Assembly: GCF_018598225.1 (NCBI RefSeq)
Contig: NZ_JAHESF010000008.1
Location: forward strand, 186,001 to 250,000
Length of the DNA stretch: 64,000 nucleotides
Origin: Chryseosolibacter histidinae
GTDB lineage: Bacteria > Bacteroidota > Bacteroidia > Cytophagales > Cyclobacteriaceae
Direction: 5' to 3'
The translations under genes were made by a program, and so were the position numbers. This document shows, piece by piece, positions 28,201 to 36,789 of this stretch (the stretch's first letter is position 1; every line of letters begins with the position of its first letter). Below the pieces are notes generated by a model. The model was not told the DNA's origin and made no database searches. It was given only the letters and a program-made list of their open reading frames with translations.

Positions 28201-29124
28201 ATGATCGTTCGGCATCAACTACCGGAAGTTAAACTTACGGGCGTACAGGATATCACTCCCGCTTATGCCGATCATTATCTCTTTACGGACTCTTTGCCTG
28301 CATCCTTCCGGTATCCGGAACATTTTACAGCGCTGGGCATCGTGGCCATGCTGAAGGGCAAAGGTGAATTCAAGATCAATGACGAAACCGCTGCGCTTGA
28401 TGAAAATGCCTTCCTCATTGTAAACCGGGGGAGCAGGTTGTCATTCGCGCTGCAGGGATCTGACAATATTCCGGTGCTGTTGTATTTTAATACGATACTT
28501 TGTGATCTGTTAATCCGTGCCATTTTTTACCGCGATGTGCCTGCCGATGCGGAGCGTGACATTGAAACGTATGATTTTTCGTTGCTGGAGCATATCCATT
28601 TTCAGCATGCCACTTTAAAGAACCATTTACCGTGGCTGATCAACCTGGGCTCAAGCTGCTCGTCGTTCCATGCGCTGAAGGCCGACATGCTGCTACGCAA
28701 TTTGCTCGACAACATCATCGCCGAAAATTATGCCGCTGTCACGGTGTCAAAGAACCTGGATGTGGTAAAACAATCGACGCGTAAAACGCTGTACAAACGC
28801 CTTACCGTGGCCAAACAATGGATGGAGGCAAACTGTGCTGCGGCGTTCACCATCGATCACGTTGCCGACATTGCCATGCTGAACACGCACCATTTTTTAC
28901 GGCTCTTCAAAAAAGCTTTCCGGACAACGCCGCATCAATACCTGATCGACCTTCGTATTAAGCGGGCCAGCAACCTGCTGATCGCTACTGACAGCCCGGT
29001 GTCAGAGATCTGCCAGGATGTAGGTTTCGAAAGCCTTTCTTCCTTCAGCACTTTGTTTAAAGTCCGGTGTGGCATGTCACCCACGCAGTTTCGTGAGCTG
29101 AACCGCGCGCAGGTGGAAAAATAA
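28201..29124 (+). CDS. AraC-family transcriptional regulator
   Basis: 307 residues. An N-terminal cupin-like sensing domain covers about 30-100 (FTALGIVAMLKGKGEFKINDETAALDENAFLIVNRGS), a helical linker follows, and the C-terminal AraC double HTH lies at about 195-300 (AAFTIDHVADIAMLNTHHFLRLFKKAFRTTPHQYLIDLRIKRA; VSEICQDVGFESLSSFSTLFKVRCGMSPTQFRE). The start is two bases after the DoxX stop, so it probably regulates or is controlled together with that gene. Effector unknown. Confidence 0.92.
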   Translation: MIVRHQLPEVKLTGVQDITPAYADHYLFTDSLPASFRYPEHFTALGIVAMLKGKGEFKINDETAALDENAFLIVNRGSRLSFALQGSDNIPVLLYFNTILCDLLIRAIFYRDVPADAERDIETYDFSLLEHIHFQHATLKNHLPWLINLGSSCSSFHALKADMLLRNLLDNIIAENYAAVTVSKNLDVVKQSTRKTLYKRLTVAKQWMEANCAAAFTIDHVADIAMLNTHHFLRLFKKAFRTTPHQYLIDLRIKRASNLLIATDSPVSEICQDVGFESLSSFSTLFKVRCGMSPTQFRELNRAQVEK

Positions 29125-29170
29125 AATTGTCAATTTTCGAGAAGCAACCATCCGGGCTGCTCCGTTAATT

Positions 29171-29695
29171 TTGCTGAAGAAAAAAAACAACATCTATGGA
29201 AAGCAAGACTGGAGCAAATTCAAATTAAGGGTGAACATTGGTGCCAAAGCAATGGATGCCTACGCACGCTGGATCACCTCAGCAGCATTGGAATCATGGT
29301 TCCTGCGCAAAGCCATTTTCAAAGATCCGCAAGGGAACGTACGCGGAAAACATGAGCCTGTGAAACCCGGCGACACATATGAATGGTACTGGCACGGCTA
29401 CCCCGACACCATTTCAGAAAAAGGAAAAGTGCTGCACGCCAACGGTGAGAATAAGTTCGGCTTTACTTTTTCGATGGGTTGTCCTGTGACGATCTCCCTA
29501 TACACGGAAGCTGGCGAAACCATTGTTGAGCTTGTTGAAAGCGATCTGCCCATCGACGAAAGTACTGCGCTGAAACACTTTGTGGGCGACTCGCGGGGAT
29601 GGATCTTTTACCTGGTGAACCTGAAGTCGGTGCTTGAAGGTGGCCTTGATCTGAGAAATAAAAAAGAGGAGATCACGAATGTGATTACGTCTTAG
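29171..29695 (+). CDS. START/SRPBCC (AHSA1-like) protein with unclear start
   Basis: About 174 residues; the body DWSKFKLRVNIGAKAMDAYARWITSAALESWFLRKAIF is typical of AHSA1-type ligand-binding proteins of Bacteroidota. In-frame initiation needs TTG at 29171. An ATG at 29196 starts MESKT in another frame; a single missing base before GACTGG would give MESKDWSKF, which is what relatives usually look like. The gene may therefore have a small 5' frameshift or sequencing error, or truly use TTG. Function unknown; hydrophobic ligand or stress-related role by family. Confidence 0.75.
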   Translation: MLKKKNNIYGKQDWSKFKLRVNIGAKAMDAYARWITSAALESWFLRKAIFKDPQGNVRGKHEPVKPGDTYEWYWHGYPDTISEKGKVLHANGENKFGFTFSMGCPVTISLYTEAGETIVELVESDLPIDESTALKHFVGDSRGWIFYLVNLKSVLEGGLDLRNKKEEITNVITS

Positions 29696-29855
29696 TCGAA
29701 AGAGCCATCAGTCCATGCTGTGAATGAACTGCACTGCATAAAATACAACACGCCGATGGCTTTATGTCAGCCCATGAAGGTAGTCCATCTGTCAGACTTT
29801 CATTTTTCATGATGAAGTTATAGTATTGACTACATCGCCAAAACAAAGCGTTCTT

Positions 29856-30383
29856 ATGAATTTCAAATTCACGACCCTTCTTTTGATCGTTTCATGCAGC
29901 CTTGGCTATGCACAAGGTTCCGGCAACAATCCATTCAAAAAGTTCATTGGAGAATGGACTTTGAAAGCTGATGACTGGACCCAAAACTGGGGGCAAGGTA
30001 TGGAGCATATCAAGATCCCCCATCATCACACAGTTTGCAAACCGCTCAATACCGATAACAGCCTTCTCGCAGTGATCGATGGCACACCACCTTTTGGACA
30101 TATCTTCTGGACATACAACCCGGTGAAAAAGGAAGTACATCATTTATCAAGTTTTGGTGAGATCAGGTGCGGCGTGGGCAAGGGAACAGTGAACGACAAT
30201 GGCGATGTTACTTTAAAAGTATCATTTGAAGGTGAAGCCGAGGGAACGTATCGCATCTATACTTATAAGTGGATCTCTGAAAACGAATACGAGCTGAGAT
30301 CAACGCAATACGACAATAAAGATAAACCAACAGGACTTTTCTACGGCGGAAACTTTATCCGGATCAATGCAGGCAAGAAATAG
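29856..30383 (+). CDS. Exported hypothetical protein (DUF1579/lipocalin-like)
   Basis: 175 residues from ATG 29856 with a cleavable signal peptide (MNFKFTTLLLIVSCSLGYAQ). The mature part starts with NPFKKFIGEWTLKADDW, a pattern seen in small beta-barrel proteins (FxGxW near the N-terminus), and is rich in beta strands throughout. A cluster of His at about 60-64 (IPHHHTVCK) could bind metal. Upstream in-frame codons back to 29826 lack a signal-like sequence, so I chose the later ATG. Function unknown. Confidence 0.75.
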   Translation: MNFKFTTLLLIVSCSLGYAQGSGNNPFKKFIGEWTLKADDWTQNWGQGMEHIKIPHHHTVCKPLNTDNSLLAVIDGTPPFGHIFWTYNPVKKEVHHLSSFGEIRCGVGKGTVNDNGDVTLKVSFEGEAEGTYRIYTYKWISENEYELRSTQYDNKDKPTGLFYGGNFIRINAGKK

Positions 30384-30415
30384 CCGGATTTGGCGTATGA
30401 TCCTTCACTGATTCA

Positions 30416-31510
30416 CTATTTCTTAAACGATTCGCTCATCTTTTTAAAGAGCAACGTTACATCAAAGAAAAGCCCTTCTTTTTTTCCATCGCGGTCTTCG
30501 ATGCTGAGCTCATCTGCCCTGGCTCCGTTGCACGTCACTAAAGATTGCATGCCGGTGCTGTAAAGTCCGAGGTAGCCAATGAGGCCGTACTCATCAGTAG
30601 TGGTGAGTGTTACATAAGGTTTGTCGCACGTACCATCACCTGTGAAGATCATGGCCTCGTACAATCGCTGGGCGCGGCGCTGGTAAAGATCTGCAATTTC
30701 ATTTTCTCCCTTACGGCGATGTGCGTACATTAATTCACGGTACACCGAGGCATTTACCGGGTTTTTCTTCAACAGCTCCTGCCCTTGCGCAAGCGTTTTG
30801 TCGTAGTCACCAGCTTTGTTAGACTTATAAAGATCGCCGGAGGCATTCGAGTATGGGCTATAGTTGTTCGTCTTTGCATAACCCAGACAGAGAAGATAAG
30901 TTTCCCATTCGCTTAGCAGATCATCTTCCAAAAATCGTTTGAGCAGCTTTTCATACGCATAAGGGCTTTCAGTGTTCGTGGTCATCATCTGCAAAGAATC
31001 GAAGTTGGATATCACCGAATATTTGATGCCGTGATCGATCTTTCTGCGCATGGACCTGCCGATGCTTCGAAGGTGGGTGGTTTCCTCGATCTGCTGCATG
31101 TTTTTTGTCAGCACGTCTACCTTGCCCTGAAGTGTTTTATTGTCCGGTTCCAGGTTGAGTGCGCGTTCATATAAGTACAGCGCCGTTTTCATATCCTGAT
31201 GTACCTTCAGCAGATAGTCGCCGAAGTCAGACCAGATAGCAGCGTTGGTAGAATCGATCTTCAGTGCCTTGTCATAAAACCTCCACGCCTCTTCCGCCTC
31301 TTTGAAGTCGAATGCTCCAACAATATTGGCATGCCGCCAGTGTGGCTCCGCACTGTAGGGATGGTCCTCGAGGTCTTTTTCATAGCGCTTGTTTTCCGCT
31401 TTCGAGATCTTATCGTTCTTTTTATAATTGTCTTTTTGTGAAAACCCGTATATGGGAATCAGCAGGCCGAACAAGATCATCAAAGGGGTGGTCAATCGGA
31501 GGCGAAGCAT
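30416..31510 (-). CDS. TPR-repeat protein, exported or membrane-anchored
   Basis: 364 residues from ATG 31510 with an N-terminal signal (LTTPLMILFGLLIPIYGFSQ). The mature part holds TPR-type helix pairs (HPYSAEPHWRHANIVGAFDFKEAEEAWRFYDKALKIDSTNAAIWSDFGDYL; MKTALYLYERALNLEPDNKTLQ; later NPVNASVYRELMYAHRRKGENEIADLYQRRA). A C-terminal region of about 70 residues is not recognised. Probably a scaffold in the periplasm. It is the last gene on this minus-strand stretch; the ECF sigma gene lies about 180 bp upstream. Confidence 0.8.
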   Translation of the reverse strand: MLRLRLTTPLMILFGLLIPIYGFSQKDNYKKNDKISKAENKRYEKDLEDHPYSAEPHWRHANIVGAFDFKEAEEAWRFYDKALKIDSTNAAIWSDFGDYLLKVHQDMKTALYLYERALNLEPDNKTLQGKVDVLTKNMQQIEETTHLRSIGRSMRRKIDHGIKYSVISNFDSLQMMTTNTESPYAYEKLLKRFLEDDLLSEWETYLLCLGYAKTNNYSPYSNASGDLYKSNKAGDYDKTLAQGQELLKKNPVNASVYRELMYAHRRKGENEIADLYQRRAQRLYEAMIFTGDGTCDKPYVTLTTTDEYGLIGYLGLYSTGMQSLVTCNGARADELSIEDRDGKKEGLFFDVTLLFKKMSESFKK

Positions 31511-31686
31511 AGATTGGTGCGTAAACCTGTTTAAAGTACGAGTTTGCTCCAAATTTATTGCTTTTTATTAGCAGGAAAATCTTACAGGCATGCGTTGACG
31601 TGGGTGGAATGTGACTCCTTGCAGTCTGAACACAGTGACCATCATCTGAGGCAGTTTGAGAGGTAGTGAGATGCAAGCCCATTTTT

Positions 31687-32550
31687 CTATGTTTTATCTT
31701 CACTCCGGTCAAAAAAATCAATTTCTCCAATGGCCGTTCTAAGACACCTCATGATTTCCTCGTGGAAGTCGGTGCCGGCAGCGTTCAACGGGTCTATTGC
31801 CTTTGCCAGTAGCGTACGCAACTCAAAAAGTTGTTCGCGATTATATTTTTTTGAAGCTTTTACCAGTTCCAGCTTCATCAGCTCTTCCTGCTGATTTTGT
31901 TTAGGATTGAAGATCTCATTGATATGACTGCACTGGTGGCAAACCCCATTCTGGTTGACTAACGCACACCGGTGTTCAAAAATATCGGTCATCGTATTTT
32001 TGGCATCATTCAATAAGTGCTTTATAACGCCTTCGGTTTTATCGAGGATAAGACAAATTTCTTTTACCTGGAAGTCATAAATATTTCTCAGGATCAGTGC
32101 GACCTGCTTTTCTATTGGTAAAGTTTTTGAAATACAGGTGAAACAGTAGTCTATATGCTCTCTCATTTCGTAAGCGCCTGCAGGAGAAGTATCATGAACC
32201 ATCCAAAAAACTTTTCTGATCTCCTCCGAACCTATGGCTAAGTTTGCCGCCCGATCCTGTGCATCGGTCTGCCATCTTTTTGATTTCCGCAAATGATCAT
32301 AGGCAAGGTTTGTGGCTATCTTGAATACCCAGGTTTTCAGAGAAGATTCCTGATTAAAAGTGGATATTTTAGTGTAGGCCTTGATAAAGGTATCATGCGC
32401 CAGATCATTTACATCGTTTCGATCGGTTAGCAAACGGTACAGATAAGATTTCAGTTGATTTTGAAATTCTGCAAACAGTGTTTGGAACGCGTTGATGTCT
32501 CCGGCCAAAGCCGACTGAAGTATTTTTTCTCTTTCCATCATTAAATTCAT
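31687..32550 (-). CDS. ECF sigma factor with C-terminal zinc-finger-like extension
   Basis: 287 residues. Sigma-70 region 2 covers about 10-85 (QNQLKSYLYRLLTDRNDVNDLAHDTFIKAYTKISTFNQESSLKTWVFKIATNLAYDHLRK) and region 4 about 135-190 (LPIEKQVALILRNIYDFQVKEICLILDKTEGVIKHLL). It then has an about 90-residue extension with CALVNQNGVCHQCSHINE, three Cys and one His spaced like a metal site, and a helical tail. Extensions of this type may sense a signal in place of an anti-sigma factor; none is encoded nearby. ATG at 32550 chosen; 32574 also possible. The SDR gene ends 58 bp upstream and may be co-transcribed. Confidence 0.87.
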   Translation of the reverse strand: MNLMMEREKILQSALAGDINAFQTLFAEFQNQLKSYLYRLLTDRNDVNDLAHDTFIKAYTKISTFNQESSLKTWVFKIATNLAYDHLRKSKRWQTDAQDRAANLAIGSEEIRKVFWMVHDTSPAGAYEMREHIDYCFTCISKTLPIEKQVALILRNIYDFQVKEICLILDKTEGVIKHLLNDAKNTMTDIFEHRCALVNQNGVCHQCSHINEIFNPKQNQQEELMKLELVKASKKYNREQLFELRTLLAKAIDPLNAAGTDFHEEIMRCLRTAIGEIDFFDRSEDKT

Positions 32551-32608
32551 TACAAGATAAAACGAAGGTTGCAAGCTTCAGCCGGAAGATTGCAACCTGC
32601 GCTTTGTA

Positions 32609-33412
32609 TTACAAAATATTCAACTTACCACAATCCACATCTACAACATGACTATTGAAAGCCTGCCCGGTTTCAGAAGCAAGGAACGCTGCTGTTTCAC
32701 CCACTTGTTTCAATGTCGGGCTTGTTTTTAATATGTCGAAAGCTTTGTACTGTGCCACCAGCTGTTCAACAGGCATTCCGTACTGTTGTGCAGCGGCCTC
32801 GATCCATCCTGATATTCTTTTTGTCTCCATGAGCGCACCAGGACAAATACAGATCACTTTTATACCGTCTCCGCCCCATTCGGCTGCCATCACCCGTGTT
32901 AATCCTTCAATGGCTGCACTGGCAGCTGTGATGCCTGCCACATTAGAAAGCTTGGATCTTGACAATGCAGCAGTTAAAAGTAAAATGGTTCCCCCGGATT
33001 GAGTTTGTATCATGTGCTTCGCGGCTATCCGCGAGGTAAGAAACTGCGAGCCACATATCTTTTCAATCGGGGCCATAAATTGTCCAAAGGTAGCCATGGT
33101 TGTAGGAGGGCGCCCACCCATTTCACTGTAGCTGGCACCGATACCATTGAACACAACATCGAGCTTGCCATTGTCTGCAACTACCTTTTTTAAGAAGGTG
33201 TCAATTTCGGTTTCATTCAATGCATCTACTTTGGCGGCTTCCACATTTCCACCATTGGCTTTGATCTCCTGCGTCAATGCCTTTATGGCTTCCGGATTTC
33301 GGGCGGTAACATACACCTTTGCACCGTGCTGAGAAAATGATCGGGCAACTGCCCCCGCAATATCTCCCGATGCGGCAAATACGACGGCTACTTTGTCTTT
33401 CAGATTTTTCAT
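32609..33412 (-). CDS. SDR-family protein lacking the catalytic Tyr and Lys
   Basis: 267 residues with the Rossmann fold of short-chain dehydrogenases: VAVVFAASGDIAGAVARSFSQHGAKVYVTARN at the N-terminus, VFNGIGAS in place of NNAG, and the C-terminal GIKVICICPGALMETKR and GETAAFLASETGQAFNSHVVDVDCG. The cofactor loop is altered (ASGDIAGA instead of TGxxxGIG). At the active site, where YxxxK is expected, the sequence reads NVAGITAASAAIEGLTR, placing Ile and Ser at the Tyr and Lys positions. It is therefore probably not a classical oxidoreductase. Directly upstream of the ECF sigma gene on the same strand. Confidence 0.85.
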   Translation of the reverse strand: MKNLKDKVAVVFAASGDIAGAVARSFSQHGAKVYVTARNPEAIKALTQEIKANGGNVEAAKVDALNETEIDTFLKKVVADNGKLDVVFNGIGASYSEMGGRPPTTMATFGQFMAPIEKICGSQFLTSRIAAKHMIQTQSGGTILLLTAALSRSKLSNVAGITAASAAIEGLTRVMAAEWGGDGIKVICICPGALMETKRISGWIEAAAQQYGMPVEQLVAQYKAFDILKTSPTLKQVGETAAFLASETGQAFNSHVVDVDCGKLNIL

Positions 33413-33730
33413 TTTGTTAAAATTTGTCTTTTGACGGTTGAGCCTCGCCAAACGATCGGGATTTTTGAAAAAAAGAAAGAAAAATTTAAGAGAAGCCGAG
33501 CCAGAAAGATCACAAACCGGTCAATTTAGCTGCTTAAAATCAATTGGAGATCGATAAGAAGTAAAATGCCGGGCCTATCAAGCTCCCGGACCAACTGCTT
33601 TCTTAAGGGCGTAGGTTTTAGAATTTCTATAGGGGTACCGAACCGCACAGCTCGAGTAAGGTCGTGATGAAGGCACATATGCGCTTTATCACGATGATGT
33701 TGAGTTCTATGTACTACCGTCGGAATCTTC
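33413..33730. other. Intergenic gap at the edge of the AT-rich accessory region
   Basis: About 320 bp with no convincing gene. A minus-strand frame at 33526-33777 (83 codons) overlaps the end of the next gene and has no family resemblance. From here to about 41.4 kb the DNA is visibly richer in A and T than the flanks. Confidence 0.4.
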
Positions 33731-34717
33731 CTATCCAAACAAAAGTTGATCAAACCATTTTTGCAACTCTTGATCATTCAGTGTAAAAGGAGTGTGGTCA
33801 TCTAATATTTTACGAAATAAGCGACGACACAAAGCATCCATTTTTGTCGACGTGTCTTGCAATTTCTCCTTAGTTCCGCCAGCTACTTTCTGCCCATGCA
33901 AATAACTAGAACGCACTGCATATCCAGCTTTTAATGTTTTAAAAATTCCTAGGGCTTCTATTCTATCATTGGCCAAATAAAACGCTCCACGCTCAGATAC
34001 TTTATGAGTCACTTCTGAATGATCATTTGTGAATAAGCACTCGAAAGAAGCTACATAAAGAGAAATCTTTAAGGGAAGAAGAGAACTTTGTCGAGCTAAG
34101 CTAATGAAGCTGAACGCTCTGCCAATGCGATCATGGTTGTTGTAAGGTTCCTCAACAAACGAGGATCTCGTCGTTCTCGAAAAATCAACATCCATATGAA
34201 ATTGCTTGCTATCGACACGCCTAAAAGAAGTTATAATTGACCGGAAGCGATTTGATATATGCAACGCCTCATTAAGTTCCCTTTCTTTGAATTCAACCAC
34301 CTCGTATTCACCCTTCGAGTTAGATTGTCCAGATGTTCGCCATTTATTAAATGCTGTTTCAGCCTCCGAACAATAAAGATGCAACATTGCTGTAGAACAG
34401 GCATTATCTTTTAGAAACCAAAGGGAAGCTGTAAAAAAGTCTATTTCATCGTGAATAATATGAGCAGCTGTATAAAGATTAGAAGAGTTGTAAATCTGCA
34501 TTAAACTTTGCGCTGATTGCCGAACCAAAAAATATGGACAAGATGCTATGGCCTCTAGGCTGATAGTGCCGAAAGTAATAAGCGCATGATCTCTATACTG
34601 TGTTACAAATTCTTCAACAATAGCTCGACTATTTGTTAGGGTAACTTGCCGGAACGAAAAAAAGGTATTCGGAGGTAGATCAAGGTGCCTCGTTGAACAA
34701 AATATATACGTGTTCAT
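33731..34717 (-). CDS. Apea-type HEPN domain protein
   Basis: 328 residues, cytoplasmic, no signal peptide. The C-terminal half fits the Apea-like HEPN family: a helix SLLPLKISLYVASFECLFT (about 212-230), HKVSERGAFYLANDRIEALGIFKTLKAGYAV (239-268), then R269-SSYL-H274 followed by G, the RX4H motif of HEPN ribonucleases. The N-terminal half (about 1-200) is not recognised. HEPN proteins of this kind are known from phage defence (ApeA) and toxin systems, where the R/H pair cleaves RNA. No nucleotidyltransferase partner lies beside it. Family match is good; defence role is inferred. Confidence 0.75.
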   Translation of the reverse strand: MNTYIFCSTRHLDLPPNTFFSFRQVTLTNSRAIVEEFVTQYRDHALITFGTISLEAIASCPYFLVRQSAQSLMQIYNSSNLYTAAHIIHDEIDFFTASLWFLKDNACSTAMLHLYCSEAETAFNKWRTSGQSNSKGEYEVVEFKERELNEALHISNRFRSIITSFRRVDSKQFHMDVDFSRTTRSSFVEEPYNNHDRIGRAFSFISLARQSSLLPLKISLYVASFECLFTNDHSEVTHKVSERGAFYLANDRIEALGIFKTLKAGYAVRSSYLHGQKVAGGTKEKLQDTSTKMDALCRRLFRKILDDHTPFTLNDQELQKWFDQLLFG

Positions 34718-34829
34718 CCAGACAAGTTACAAAAAAGCCCTATTTCAAGAGCTCTTAGATACCCTAATAAACCTCGAAACCTGTGATCTTGACCAGTGGA
34801 TACTGTGATGGACTTTCGTTTCGACCTTG

Positions 34830-35255
34830 TTAACACAACGCATCGCGTCCGCAACGCCTGCACCGATGTGCCCCAAAATCAGCAAGCGTTACAGGAAACG
34901 AATGAACTTTGACCGGATCTTTTGGAATTACCACTTTTATTACATCCGCTGTATTGGTGAATGACCCGTTTACATAGCGGTTTCCGATGATTTCGTTAGC
35001 GTTCCATACAATGTTCGTTTTTCCGCGATCAATTTGGGTCGATCCCGATATCAACGCGGTGATAGTGAGTGCGCTGTAGGATGAATATGACGTATCGAGA
35101 TATGTTGAGACTACGCCCGTTAGAATAGACATCGTTGTGTGCTTATGGAATTTGTCGACCATGTACGTGCTCCCAGTAAAGTTGATATTGTTGGTGATAA
35201 TACCTGTTCTATATCCCAGAGATACCGAGCAAGCAAAGCAATAAAGACTACTCAT
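34830..35255 (-). CDS. Hypothetical protein with terminal Cys pairs
   Basis: 141 residues, not recognised. It begins MSSLYCFACSVSLGYRTGI and ends FGAHRCRRCGRDALC, so CxxC-like pairs sit at both ends and could join in one metal site. The middle is rich in Ser, Thr, Asn and beta-prone residues (GSTYMVDKFHKHTT; NANEIIGNRYVNGSFTNTADVIKVVIPKDP). There is no signal peptide. Coding potential is moderate: the frame is complete, lies in a gap without competing ORFs and has a plausible AT-rich upstream region. It may be specific to the accessory region. Confidence 0.5.
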   Translation of the reverse strand: MSSLYCFACSVSLGYRTGIITNNINFTGSTYMVDKFHKHTTMSILTGVVSTYLDTSYSSYSALTITALISGSTQIDRGKTNIVWNANEIIGNRYVNGSFTNTADVIKVVIPKDPVKVHSFPVTLADFGAHRCRRCGRDALC

Positions 35256-35794
35256 ATGTTTTGGTTTTTATATAAATAGGGGCGATTGCCATTTTCCTAC
35301 CTGGTTCGTGTGTTAAGAAATTGTTAAATTTTTGGGGGCGTTTAGGCTATTTCAACGACCTGTGAAGCTCTCGTATTAACTCTCATGGGCTTGGGTGTCA
35401 AGCGAGCTTGCTTCTTTGCTTGACTTAGGACTAACCTGTCGGAAGTCTCTTAAAGTGCCTACAGGGTGTTTTACAGCCATTTTTACGACTCGATACTGGG
35501 TCGGGAATGTACCGCGATGGTCAGAAAGTCGAACCAGTTTATTGAGGATTTTGGAGCTGTTGTATCGGCTGGAGCCAATTCTCAATCAGTTGATAAAGAA
35601 ATTTCCTCTTCGACACGACTATGTCAAGCTAAGTGTCTCTAACAACCTGTCTGCTGAAATCGAGTTTGTTACTTGCCTTTTGGTTGAGAGGTGGATTGTT
35701 CCCCCTTCCTCCGCCAGAGGGCTTGCCGGTGGTGCTTGGACCATTCGGCGGTCTGGTTCCTCCTTTAGCCATAGTTATTTGAACGATTTAGTAA
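35256..35794. other. AT-rich gap with no supported gene
   Basis: About 540 bp. A plus-strand frame at 35395-35850 (151 codons) overlaps the end of the opposite gene and shows no protein-like pattern, so I do not call it. No repeats of the word-array classes and no hairpin with a U-run were seen. Confidence 0.4.
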
Positions 35795-36526
35795 TCAATC
35801 CTGATATTCACCCGGTTTTTCTCCTGCCTGCAGCTCTTCAAACGTCTTGAAAAAGTTTGGATCAAATTGTTTTATGTCACTGACTTCAATTCGGAATACA
35901 TCATGGGGAATCAACGCATGCGTTTGCCAGAAGGGAAGTGCTTCAGCCGTTGCTTTTCTATCCCAAGGCTCGGGTGGGGTCTTTGGTCCAAAGTAAGCTG
36001 CAAGAACTTCATAAAATCCCTCCTGATCGTTGTACCTAATAATTACAGTGAAGCGATCAGTTTCAGATCCAGCTTTGTTCTTTACAAATCTCGAGTAGTT
36101 TCTCCGTTTATGACGCTTGGCGAAAAACACTTCATCGTCTGGTGTTGTTTCAATTGCTAATGACACCCCAATATTGTGATCAAACTTACGTTCGATCACG
36201 ATTTCTTCAGTCGTCAATGACTCGATCCTTATTTCAGGCAAGATTTTCAGTAAGAAAACCTTTGCTTCAGGGACAATCCTAAGGTTCATGCCTAAAATAA
36301 GTTTTGTCCCATCTGGTTGAGTATGGATCTTGCGAACAGCTATAGCTTCTGGTTTCTCGTCAGCACTTCTTGGCTCGCCCAGCAAGAAAAAGACCTTGTC
36401 TCCCTGCTTTAAAGGCTCAAGAGTTTTCTTGCTGTGAAAAAATATGGATTCACCTTCATTATATCTTATGAAACCATAGGATTTGTTGTCCAATGGCGAA
36501 GCGATAGTACCAATGTGTCGCAGCAT
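35795..36526 (-). CDS. Cold-shock-domain protein fused to an unrecognised C-terminal domain
   Basis: 243 residues. Residues 1-68 match the cold-shock OB fold (HIGTIASPLDNKSYGFIRYN, then IFFHSK, GDKVFFLLGE, AIAVRKI), which binds single-stranded RNA or DNA. The rest is a separate domain with strands around IVIERKFDHNIGVSLAI, DDEVFFAKRHKRRNYSRFV, DRFTVIIRYNDQEGFYEVLAAYFG and FWQTHALIP. The conserved-looking His, Arg and Lys residues (H116 region, KRHKRR, FWxxHAL) resemble the pattern of small nuclease toxins, but I cannot assign a family. Isolated on the minus strand in the accessory region. Confidence 0.75.
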   Translation of the reverse strand: MLRHIGTIASPLDNKSYGFIRYNEGESIFFHSKKTLEPLKQGDKVFFLLGEPRSADEKPEAIAVRKIHTQPDGTKLILGMNLRIVPEAKVFLLKILPEIRIESLTTEEIVIERKFDHNIGVSLAIETTPDDEVFFAKRHKRRNYSRFVKNKAGSETDRFTVIIRYNDQEGFYEVLAAYFGPKTPPEPWDRKATAEALPFWQTHALIPHDVFRIEVSDIKQFDPNFFKTFEELQAGEKPGEYQD

Positions 36527-36789
36527 ATTCTAAATGTATAGTCGAATTTATTACTTATTGAGATTAAATGACAATAATCTTTGGATTAAAAATCCAAGCA
36601 AGAACATGCGTAGTCATTTTAAAAACTATATTAACTTCAAGCCATTAAGGGTTTACGGTTTCCATTGTCATTCCCTTAGAACCTTTTTCTTGAACTTGGA
36701 CTTCAGGAAAGAAACCAGGGCGTTTCAGGGATAAACAAAATGAAACGCGTCTTTAAAAAAGCAGTGAGCCTCCAGCAAATTTACTCCGT

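Noticed and set aside
33526-33777. Minus-strand frame of 83 codons
   Set aside because: Overlaps the 3' end of the HEPN gene and has no family features.
35395-35850. Plus-strand frame of 151 codons in the AT-rich gap
   Set aside because: No recognisable pattern, overlaps the end of the CSD-fusion gene, no promoter or start support.
36534-36734. Plus-strand frame of 66 codons
   Set aside because: AT-rich composition with no conserved pattern; cannot be separated from chance.
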